Positions 16,900-26,800 of a stretch of 64,000 nucleotides of DNA are shown in pieces. Numbering within the stretch: position 1 is the stretch's first letter; each line of letters starts with the position of its first letter. Origin of the DNA: JBBRCX01 sp038204465 (GTDB lineage Bacteria; Planctomycetota; Phycisphaerae; Tepidisphaerales; Tepidisphaeraceae); assembly GCA_038204465.1 (NCBI GenBank), contig JBBRCX010000002.1, positions 32,002-96,001 on the forward strand, given 5' to 3'. Made by a program: the position numbers and the translations under genes. Under the pieces are notes generated by a model. The model did no database searches. It was given only the letters and a program-made list of their open reading frames with translations, and was not told where the DNA came from.

Positions 16900-19083
16900 T
16901 CACTCCTGGCCAGGTCGCTCGCCGTTCTCACGAAGCTCAGACCGAATTTTCCTCAGGTCTTCGCTGTACATCTCGTCCAACGGCGGCTTCATCTGCAGGG
17001 CCGCCTCGATCAACGTCTTCGCCGCCGCGTCCTCGCGCGCGTTCTTCAATCGCTCTGCTTCGTTCTTGAGCTTCGAACCCATGGTCTGCTGAAGGTCCTT
17101 CGTCTGCGCCGGATCGGTGCTGGATGACAGCATGTTCTGCGCAAACTTCACCGCCCCCGCGTAATTCCTGTCCGCCAGCAGCGCGTCCATGTTCTGATTG
17201 ATCAAGCCGGCCAGCGTCTGCGGCGGGACCTCGTGCTTTCGAAGCTCGTCGAGCGCTTCGCCGAACGCGCGCGCAGCCGACGCGTGCTGGCGAAGTTTCA
17301 TGAAATTCGTGCCGATGTTCTGCAACTGATATCCGCGATCCAGAAGCTGCCCGTTCTCTTTCAGCTTGACACACAGTTCCTGAAGCACCGCGATCTGCTT
17401 TTCCGGATCGTTTTTGATCTGCGGCTGCGAAGCCCACGTTCCCAGCCGCTGCGGTGACGAAGCCGGAAGCACCCCCTTGAAAACCTCCCACGCCGCCTGC
17501 CGCACCTCCTGCGGCTGATTGCTGTCCATCCGCGCCAGCAGCGTGTCCGCATACTCCCGCGCCCCGCTGGCGCCCAGCGCCCGGATCGACAACGCCCGCG
17601 TGTGCGCGTCCGGCTCTTCATCGATCCAACTGACGATGCTCGGCGCCGCATCGGGGCTGCGCAGATCACCCAGTGCCTGCAGTGCCGCGCGGCGTACAAA
17701 GACCGGCTCTCCCCGGTTCAGCAGGTTGCTCCCCCATTTCAATGTCTCCGGATCGCGCAGCGGGCCCACCGCCGCAACCACGGCGCCGCGCAACTCGTCC
17801 GCGCCGGGCTTCTCACGAAGTTCGTCCGCCCGGCGGCGCAGGCGCTCCGCCAGTTGGTGCGCCATCTGCGCATCCTTCTTCGCCAGCTCGCCTCCGATTC
17901 GCCCGATCGACGCCGCCGCCGCCTGTGCCACCGCCGGTGAAGGCTCCTGCAGCAGCCCAAACAACGCGTCGATCACCGGCCCGGGCCGCGCATTCCCCAG
18001 CACGCCCAGCGCGCTCACGATCGCCGCCCGCACCTCGTTGTTCCTCTCAACCCCGAGCTGCGACACCATCGTGTCCAGCGATTCCTTGTCGTTGATGTTC
18101 CCCAACGCCTTCGCCACCTGGATCCGAACGTTGCGGTCACTGTCGCCGATCATGTCACGAAGCCGCGCCCCCGCCTCCGGAATCGGCTGGCCGAGGCTCG
18201 TGCTGTTGTCCAGGATGCGCACGCCGATCGCCCGCACCACTGGATGCGGCGAGTTCAGGAAGCGCAACATGATCCCCGGTCTCTGCTTCGCCGCGGCGGA
18301 CTGAAACTCATCCGACAGGAGCGATTCGGTCTCGGCGGCGAGCTGTTCGTTGCTCCGCGCCATTGCCGCCGCACGCGCCGCACGCGGAGCGGCCAGCGCT
18401 GCCTTCCAGGTGCTGTCGTCCATCGCGTCCGTGTCCGAACGCCATCGCTGCCAGCGCGAAAAATCCCGTCCGAAAGGCAGAGCCGTCAGCTCCCCCAACG
18501 CATCGGCGGCCGCGTTGCGAACCGCCGCTGGCTCCTGCTCGCTCGAGAGCAGATCAACCAGTTGATGCGCCGCCCCGCGGTCCAGGATCGCCCCCGCGGC
18601 CTTGATCGCCGCCACCCGCGCGCCAACACCGGCATTGCGGTCCGCCGCCATCCGCAGCAGCGCGCGAACGGCGTCCTGGTTGTCGCTGAATCGTGTCAAT
18701 GCCTGCGACGCGGCGTCGCTGAGGGCCACGTCCCCGCCCAGAAGTTTGATGAGTGGACCGACGAAGCGCCCGTCGGGGCGCGGCGCATCCACCAGCGCGT
18801 GCGACACCGCCAACTGCCCCTCGCGATTGTGCGGGTCGGTGAGTAACGATTGCAGCGATTGTAGGGCCCCGGGGGAATCCTGCTCGAAGAGCCGTCGCGC
18901 GGCCTCTTCCCGTTGCGCGGTGCCCGCGCGCACATCGGTCAACACTCCGATCAACCGCTCGGTGATCGCGGCGGGCTGCGCAGAGCGGGAAGCCGACGCA
19001 TCCTGTGCAGGCGAAGTATCGGACGTGGCGACCGTGGCCGCCAATGCCAACACGACCGCCCTCATCCACTGTCTCGGACCCAC
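16900..19083 (-). CDS. Exported HEAT/TPR-like repeat protein
   Basis: 727 residues. A signal peptide lies at the N-terminus (MRAVVLALAATVATSDTSPAQ, starting at codon 7, ATG 19065, a possible true start). Residues 30-510 are repeated helical HEAT units, for example DRNVRIQVAKALGNIND and NNEVRAAIVSALGVLG. The last 170 residues look TPR-like, with QLQNIGTNFMKLRQHASAARAFGEALDEL. A periplasmic scaffold or assembly factor is likely. It is divergent from the TPR protein at 19439. Confidence 0.85.
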   Translation of the reverse strand: MGPRQWMRAVVLALAATVATSDTSPAQDASASRSAQPAAITERLIGVLTDVRAGTAQREEAARRLFEQDSPGALQSLQSLLTDPHNREGQLAVSHALVDAPRPDGRFVGPLIKLLGGDVALSDAASQALTRFSDNQDAVRALLRMAADRNAGVGARVAAIKAAGAILDRGAAHQLVDLLSSEQEPAAVRNAAADALGELTALPFGRDFSRWQRWRSDTDAMDDSTWKAALAAPRAARAAAMARSNEQLAAETESLLSDEFQSAAAKQRPGIMLRFLNSPHPVVRAIGVRILDNSTSLGQPIPEAGARLRDMIGDSDRNVRIQVAKALGNINDKESLDTMVSQLGVERNNEVRAAIVSALGVLGNARPGPVIDALFGLLQEPSPAVAQAAAASIGRIGGELAKKDAQMAHQLAERLRRRADELREKPGADELRGAVVAAVGPLRDPETLKWGSNLLNRGEPVFVRRAALQALGDLRSPDAAPSIVSWIDEEPDAHTRALSIRALGASGAREYADTLLARMDSNQPQEVRQAAWEVFKGVLPASSPQRLGTWASQPQIKNDPEKQIAVLQELCVKLKENGQLLDRGYQLQNIGTNFMKLRQHASAARAFGEALDELRKHEVPPQTLAGLINQNMDALLADRNYAGAVKFAQNMLSSSTDPAQTKDLQQTMGSKLKNEAERLKNAREDAAAKTLIEAALQMKPPLDEMYSEDLRKIRSELRENGERPGQE

Positions 19084-19438
19084 CGTCCAACCTTGCCGCT
19101 CTCAGGCCCGGAGCCTGCCGCCACCAAAGGCGAATCCGCTTGCGGGGCGGAGTTGCCCGCGGGAGCCATCCCGCACCACTCTGCCTGGCCCGCCCGGCCG
19201 GTGCCGCTGCCCGCCACACCGGAAAACTTTGCCGCCGATTCTTATCGTCGCACGCTAAAAGTTACCGTATTTTATATCGGTATAAAAGCGGCCCCGCCCA
19301 TCGCCCGCGACCGCGCGCGATGCTGACGCGCATCGCAAACGTCCAGGCGCCAAAATGATTCGCCGCTTCACACTTGAAAACGCATCGATGCTCTCAGTAA
19401 AGTAGCTGTTGTAATCACCCTGCGCACAAGATGGCCAC
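19084..19438. promoter_or_regulatory. Divergent intergenic region with AT-rich inverted repeat
   Basis: 355 bases between divergent genes. The notable element is TACCG (19263-19267) paired with CGGTA (19278-19282) across a ten-base AT spacer, followed by TATAAAAG, the most AT-rich part of the region. This fits a promoter or operator for one or both genes. No gene is visible here. Confidence 0.4.
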
Positions 19439-20788
19439 ATGAACGACTGGGACGATGCCGAGCGACGGGTCGAGAAAGCGCAAGAGCTCTTCGAGCAGCG
19501 CCGTTGGGTTGAAGCCCTCGAAGAACTCCGCGCCGCAACCAGCATCAATCCCTACAACGGCGGATGGTTCTTCAATATCGGACTCACCCTCGACGAGATG
19601 GAACGCTTCGACGAGGCCATCGAGGCCTACCGCAAGTCGCTTGAGATCGATGCGAATGATCTGCAGGCGATGAACCACCTCGGCATCGACCTCCACCGCG
19701 TCGGCAACTTCAAGGACGCCCTGCAAATCTTCGAGCGGATGCAGACCGTCGATTCATCCTTCGAGCCGTCCTACTGCCACCGCATCATGACCTACCGCGA
19801 GATGGGGGACCACGACAAGGCCGAGGAGATGTTCTACCTCGCCCGGCTCTACAAGGAGCACTGCCCGCATTGCTACTACAACATGGGCTGCAGCCTCAAC
19901 GATCGCGGCTACTACGACAAGGCGATCTATTGCTGGCAGAAAACCCTCGATCTCGATGAGGCCCACCCCGAGGTGCAGCTGCGCATCGCTGAAGCCCTCT
20001 GGGGCAAGGGTGAGCTCGAAGGCGCCCGCCAGCATTACCTGATCGGCCTTCGCCAGGATCCCGGGAGCACCGACACCTTATTGGACTTGGGCGATCTGCT
20101 GCTCGAGATGGGACGCACCGAGGAGGCCGGCGAGAAGTTTCGCCGCGCCATCGAGCTGGCGCCTGAAGAACCGGCCGGCTATTTCTGTCACGGCCTCTGG
20201 CTGACTCGCTGCGATCGCCGCGAAGAAGCCATCGCCGCTTTCATCAAGACGCTCCAACTGGATCCGACCTACCCAGGGGTCCACCTTCGCCTCGGCGAGC
20301 TTCATCATCGCCAGCACGACACCGCATCGACCCGCAAGCATCTTCGCGCCGAGATGCTCTTGCGCCCCCAGGAGCCGCAGGTGCTCCTCGACCTCGGTAA
20401 TCTGCTGATGGACGTCGGCCTGCCCCGCGCCGCCGTCGGCTGTCTGAAGCGGCTTGTCCAGATGGACCCGCTCAACGTCAGCGGCTGGCAGAACCTGGCG
20501 GTGGCGCAGTTCATGATCCGCCGGTATGACGAAGGGATCGTCAGCTGCCAGGAGGCCCTGCGGCGCGAGCCCGGCAACACGATGTCGCTATACAACCTCG
20601 CCCTCGCCTACGAGCACCGCGGGCGCTACGACGAGGCCCTCGTTCTCGTCCGCCGCGGAATGCGCAAGGATCCCGCCGACACTTCCTTCCAGAAGCTCGA
20701 CCTGCGCATCCGCCTCCTCCGCTTCAAGCACCGCATCGCCCAGCTCTTCCGCGGCCTGCTGCTAAAGCCCGCAAACCCGAAGCGCTAG
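19439..20788 (+). CDS. Tetratricopeptide repeat protein
   Basis: 449 residues made almost entirely of TPR units with the usual small-residue and Tyr/Pro pattern: NGGWFFNIGLTLDEMERFDEAIEAY is one, and the series repeats about eleven times. A CPHCYYNMGC segment near residue 140 adds cysteines. There is no signal peptide or transmembrane span, so it is probably cytosolic. It probably mediates protein interactions; partners unknown. It converges on the giant surface-protein gene 66 bases downstream. Confidence 0.9.
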   Translation: MNDWDDAERRVEKAQELFEQRRWVEALEELRAATSINPYNGGWFFNIGLTLDEMERFDEAIEAYRKSLEIDANDLQAMNHLGIDLHRVGNFKDALQIFERMQTVDSSFEPSYCHRIMTYREMGDHDKAEEMFYLARLYKEHCPHCYYNMGCSLNDRGYYDKAIYCWQKTLDLDEAHPEVQLRIAEALWGKGELEGARQHYLIGLRQDPGSTDTLLDLGDLLLEMGRTEEAGEKFRRAIELAPEEPAGYFCHGLWLTRCDRREEAIAAFIKTLQLDPTYPGVHLRLGELHHRQHDTASTRKHLRAEMLLRPQEPQVLLDLGNLLMDVGLPRAAVGCLKRLVQMDPLNVSGWQNLAVAQFMIRRYDEGIVSCQEALRREPGNTMSLYNLALAYEHRGRYDEALVLVRRGMRKDPADTSFQKLDLRIRLLRFKHRIAQLFRGLLLKPANPKR

Positions 20789-20854
20789 GCGCTGCGCGGC
20801 CTTCTTCTCCCCAAAAGAGAATATGGCAGCCCTTGCCGCAGATCGCGACTTTAT

Positions 20855-23800
20855 TCAGGATTGTGCAACGAGCTCGATCCCACTCACGATTGCGTTGTCG
20901 ACTATTGACGTGAAGGCGATATTGAGCTGACCGCCCGTGACCGTCACCGTGAAGCTCTTCACGACCGCCGTCTGACCGCCACTGTCAGCGACGAGATCGA
21001 AATTCGTCAACAGCGGCGACCCCTCCGCCGACACGTTGAAGATGCGCTTGCCGGTCGCGGTGTTCACCGAGTCCGACATGTAGAGGTTCAGCGTGTAGGT
21101 CCCGTCGGCCACCGCCAGGTTGTAGCTCATGTTGCCCCAGCGGCGCGTCATGTACATCGTGTCGTCGGTCGTCCCTTTGACGTCATAAGCGCTCGTTGAC
21201 ACCGTGCCGCCGCTGAAGCCGCTGTCCCCTGACCAGTTATTCCCAGCCGAGTCCGTGTACGCCGACCCCCCGACGTTGATCCGGTACAGCGCCGGGCCGT
21301 TCGCGGGAATTACGGTCGGACGAACCGCATTCAACGTCGCGGTGGCCGACTCGTTCCCGCTGGTGTCGATCGCGGTGATGCGGTAGTACGAGCGCGCCCC
21401 GGCCGGTGCGGTCGAGTCGACGAAGCTCGCCCCGGTCAGGATCGCCCCGTTCAGCTTCGTGAAGCTCCCGGCGGCCGAGGTGCTCCGGTAGATGTTGTAC
21501 CCGGCCAGGTCCGACTCCGAGTTGGCGGTCCACGACGTGACGATCTTTGTCAGGGAGCCCACCGCGTTGGCCCCGTTTGGAGCAGCAGGTGCAGTGGTAT
21601 CGCTCGGCGGCGCGACAGGGGCGGTCACACTGTAGTCGCGGAACTGCACGCTCATCACCGAACTGGTGCTGTGCGCGCTCGCAGCCATGCCGAGTAAAAG
21701 TGCCGAGGGCATCGCCTGCGTCGCCTGTCCACTCTGGGCCCAGTTGACGCCGTCAGTGCTGTAGTAGGCGGTGAACAGATTGCCGACGCGCGTCAGGCGC
21801 ACCCAGACGTTGGGGTAGCTGATCGTTCCAGCCTTGGCGCTGCTCGTGCCGCCGCCGCTCGTGCTTCGACGGCTGAATTGGAAGCCGTCTCCACCGGTGG
21901 CGAGCGAGAACAGGTTTGCGCTTCCGGCAGAGACGTCGGCGCGGGCCATGATGCCCGCCTTGGTGAAGGCATCCACCGCCGCCATCGCGGGAATGTGCAC
22001 CCGCGCGTCGAAGTCGCCGCTCACCTGTTTATAGACGAACCGGAACCCGTCGCTTGTGCCACCGACATCGGCGCCGCCGGCGGTGACGTTGTAGTCCGAG
22101 CCGCTGGTCACAACTGTGGTATCGCCCGCGGGCGTGGCATTGATGTCCGCGCTGCTGAAGCCCGAAGCCGCCTGTTGCGGCGTCGTCGCCGAGCCCACCG
22201 GGCTATAGGTCGAAAGCCCGGCGGAGTTCTCGCTTCGGACCTGATAGCTGTACGTGCTGTTGGGAGCGCGCCCGCTGTCCACGAAGCTTGTGCTCGTGAC
22301 GCCGCTCGCGATCTCCGTGAAGCTGCTCTCCCCGGGTCCCTTGCGCTCGACGCGGTAGCTGGTGGCGTTCGCCCCGGCGGGCCAGCTCAAGCTGATCTGC
22401 GTGGCCGAGTCGGCGGTCGCGGTGAGCGATCCGGGAGCGGCGGGGGCCGGCTGCGCCGCAAGCGTGGTGTCGCTGGCGGTAGGGCTGTAACCCGACAGGC
22501 CCGCCGAGTTCTCCGCCCGCACCTGGTACGAGTACGTGCTGCTCGCAGCCAGGCCGGTGTCGGAGTAGCTGGTCCCGCTCACGCCGCTCGCGATCTGCGT
22601 GAACGTGCTCTCGCCCGGGCCCTTTCGCTCGATGCGGTAGCTCGTCGCGCCGCTGGAGGCCGACCAGCTGACGTCAATCCGGCTGCTGCTCGCCACGCTT
22701 GCCGTCGCGGTTGCCGGGGCGGGCGGAATGTTCACCACCGGCGGGGTAATCCCCGCGAATCCGGTCAGGCCGCGGAACTTGACAGTGGCCGTCGCCGTCG
22801 TGCTGTTGGCGTTCACCGCCATGCCGAGCATCAACGTCGAGGGCATCGTCTGCGATGCCTGCGTCGTCTGCACCCACGTGACGCCGTCCGTGCTGTAGTA
22901 CCCCGTGAAGACATTGTTCACGCGAGTCAGCCGCACCCAGACGTTCGGATAGCTGACCACGCCTTTCTTCAGGTAGCTGGTCGTCCCGCCAGCGGCCGAG
23001 CGCCGGCTGAAGTGGAAGCCGTCCGCGATGGTTGCGAACGAGAACACGTTCGCGCTCTGCGGAGTCAGGTCGGTCCGGGCCATCAACCCCGCCGTTGCAG
23101 TCGTCTGACCGCCGGTGAAGCTGATGATCTGCCCCTTCACATCGAAGTTGCCGGTCACCTGCTGATACACGTATCGGAAACTGTCGGTGGTGCCATAGAT
23201 CGCAGCGCCGCCCGCGGTGATGTCATAATCGTTGGGGTTCAGCACCGTCGTGCTGCCCGCGGGAGTTGCGTTGATGTCCTGGCTCGCGAAATTCGACGCC
23301 GGCTGCTGCGGTGTCGTGGCAGAAGCGGTCGCGCTGTATCCCGACAATCCGCCGGAGTTTTCCGCGCGCACCCGGTAGGTGTAACTGTTGCCCGCGGTGA
23401 CCCCGGTGTCGACATAGCTCGTCACGCTCACGCCAACCTTTATCTCGGTAAAGGCGCTCTCGCCCGGACCCATGCGCTCGACGCGATAGCTCGAAGCATT
23501 CGCCGACAACGCCCAGCTCAGCGTGATCTGCGTCGGCGAGTCAGCATTCGCACTCAAGCTTGCCGGCGTCGCCGGGGCGCCGGCCGGGCGCGCAGCGCTC
23601 GACATGGTCGACTGCCCCGACTCATTTCCCGCGGTGTCCACTGCGCTGACCTTGTAGTACCAGGTCACCGTCGGCTGCGTCGTCGAGTCCGTGTATGCGC
23701 TGCCCGTGATGTATGCGCCGCTGTTGATCAGGATATAAGTGCCGCCCGCGGCGTCGCTGCGATACACCCTGTAGCCCGCCAGGTCGGCCTCGGTGTTCAC

Positions 23801-26800
23801 GTCCCAACTCAACACGATCCCGCCGGGTTGCCCGCTGGCAACCAGGTTCGTCGGCGGAACCGGCGCGACGGTGTCGGCCGAGCGGGTTGCGCTGACCGTC
23901 GCCGAAACGCCGGACTCGCCGCCCCAGTTGTCCCGCGCCGTAACCCGATAGAACGAGGTCGTCCCCGCCGGAGCCGTCGCATCCAGGAAGTCAGATGTCG
24001 TGACCGCCGTCGTGTTGGTCTTTACGAACGTGCCGGTTGCCGTTGCGCTCCGGTAGACGTTGTAACCCGCCAGCGTGCGGTCGCTGTTGTCCGACCAGTC
24101 GAGAGTAATGCCGTTCGGCTGAGGCGTGGCGACCAGTCCCGTCGGGACCGCCGGGTTGGCCGGACGCATGTTGCTCACCAGGTACGTGTTGTCCTGATAG
24201 TCGTAGTTGATGCCCTGGTAGTCCATCACCACCAGCCAGGTGTTCGCGATCAGGTTGCCGCTGCGATCGCGGGCGGGGAGGAAGCGCACGTGGTGACCGT
24301 AGCCGCCGCCGGGCTGCTCCTGCACGTTCAGCGTATCGTCGCTGCTCTCACCATCGATCTTGAATCCGAACACATTGTTGGTGCTGAAGCTCGCCTGTGC
24401 CGGCGGGTTGCCGGTAGCCGTCGAGCGCGGAAGCAGCGACTGCCCGTCATCGCCGATGTGCGTGAAAAGCGTCGTCGTGCCGGTGCTGCCCCTGGTGAAC
24501 CACCGGATCGTCGCGGTATTCCCCTGGGTGTGATAAGCATCCAGCTGCCGCACGGTGATCGACAGGTTAGAGTCGGCGCGCTGCCAATAGTTGGACAGGA
24601 CCTCTTCGCCAACGCTCGAGACGCGCCCACCCTGGTTCATACTCTGGCCGGCGCCGAGTATCTGCGTCCCGAAGCCAAAGATGTTGTTCATCATGACCGA
24701 CAGCAGCGGCTCCTGCCCGTCCTCCGAGCGCTGCTGCCACCAGCCCGCAAGCTGAAGCATGGTGTCCGGCTCGTCCGCGTCATTGGTGTTGATCGTGAGC
24801 GTGCCGTTGTAGACGCCGCCGGTGTTCGCCGCGGCGTCGATCGTCTGGTTGTCGGTGTGCGGCGGGTTGCTGGTGGCGACAAACTGCAACGTCACGTCAA
24901 GGAACAATCCCGGCGCGATCGCGGTGCCCGCCGCCGGAGGGTTGACGATCTGCCACGCGGGGCTGCTCAGCGTCATCGAGTTGATGACCAGGTCATTCGT
25001 TCCTGTATTGCGGATCCGGAACGTGGACTTGTCGTGAACGACGTTGTTCGGCGGCTGCGTCACCACGCCGGTGATCGGGTCGGTCTTCGGATCCGGCGGC
25101 TGCACCTGGATGCGGTTGAAGATCAGGCGGTCCGGGAAGGGCACGCCATCCAGGTTTTCCAATCCCACCTCGGCGCCGGCCGCCCCTGGCTGGACGTTGC
25201 GGATGATCCCGACGAAGTCCTGGGTGTCGTACGCGCCGTTCAGGTCGTTGATGTAGTCTTCGCTCGTGAAGACGTACGCGTTCGGAACGACCGAGCCATC
25301 GGCGTTTTTCAGGGCGAAGAAGCGCACCTTGCGCCGATTGGCAACGGTGTTCTCCGTCGTATTGAGCACATCCTCGCTGTACGCGGTGTTGCCGAAGATC
25401 GGGAAGTTGGCGTAAAGACCGAAGTCCTTGGCGCCCGGATCGAAGCTGGTGGCGCCGAGCAGCGTCGGGTGGACCGTCTGCGCGTCAGCGCCGGCGACCG
25501 TCAGCAGCTCGGTCCTGGCCGTCGGCGTTCCCGCGTCGTAATAGCCGAAACGGACCACAGGCGACCCGCCGGCCATGGTCGCGAGCGGCTCGATCGTGAT
25601 CGGCCCATTGCCCGCCTTGACCAGCCGCTGGATGTACAGCTCGTCGTTGGTGCTCGAGAGCGGCTCGGCGTTACTGAACAGGTTCGTGTTCGCCGGATTG
25701 ATGTCACCCGTCGCGATCGGCAATTGATACAGGTCAAAGATGCGCTGCAGCGACGGCTCATTTTGTCCGCCGGTGCCGGCCGTCGCGAGCCCGCGGAGCG
25801 CGATCGATGTCGTTGGTGCGTTGGGGTCATTGCTCTTGATGACCAGCGTGGCCGTGTGCACGCCCAGGCTTGTCGTGCTTGCCGCGCTGTACGCGATGCT
25901 GACCGTGACTGAGCCGCCCACCGGGACTGTAGCCGGCAGCGTCGGTTTCGCGGTGATGATGAACTGCGTCCCATCCGTTCCGACGATCGTGAAACCGTCG
26001 GCTGGGATCGCGAGGGCGGCGGTGCCCGTGTTGGTGATGGTCAGGTTCTGCGACCCGCTCGAGGCGCCGCCGCGCACGTCGTTGAAATAGAACGCGCTGG
26101 CGCTGGTGACGATGTGCGCCCCCGGCGTAATCGGGCGCAGCAGCGTGAGTTGCTGCCCCCCATACTCGGCGACGTAGATGAAGCCCGTACGCGTGTCTTC
26201 CGTGAGATCGAGCGGGTCAACGAAGTGCGTTAATCCGGCGATTCCGGTCTGCGCCGCGGTGATATTGCCGTTGGCGTCGGGCGCGAGTGCGATGATGTCG
26301 TCGCCGCCGCTGTAGCGGGCCACCAGAAGTTTGCCGTCGAGCGCGCCGTTGAACGCGTTGCCCTTGTATTCAATGACGCCGTCGGGCGAGTAGTGCTTCC
26401 CGAAGATATAGGCGGCGCCCCGGTAGTTGCGGTCCGGCTGCGTGCCGACGGGGTATTGGCCGAACTCTTCGTAATCGATGCCGCCGCTCGGGTTGCCTCC
26501 GTCGAGGACATACTCGCCCCGCGTCGGGTTGGGGTGCCCGTAATAACCGCCCTGTTGGATCTTGAAGAGGAAGTCATCCTCCGTCGTCGTGACGTTGCTG
26601 AGGGCGGGAACCTGGGTGCCGTCATACGGACCATTCGTCCCCTCGTCGATGCGCTGGCTGCTGAAGACCGAGCTTGGATAGCCCGGCGTGCTGCCGCCGG
26701 CTGACGAACCGTTCGTCGGCGCGTACAGATATCCGGCGCGCGTCCACACCAGGTCGTACGCGTTTCGCACGCCGCTTGCGTAAATCGTCAAAGGCGCATT

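Noticed and set aside
21878..25912. A 1344-codon plus-strand open frame inside the giant gene
   Set aside because: It is exactly antisense to the giant surface protein and is Arg/Ala/Val-rich without motif structure, the usual result of a long GC-rich gene read on the opposite strand.
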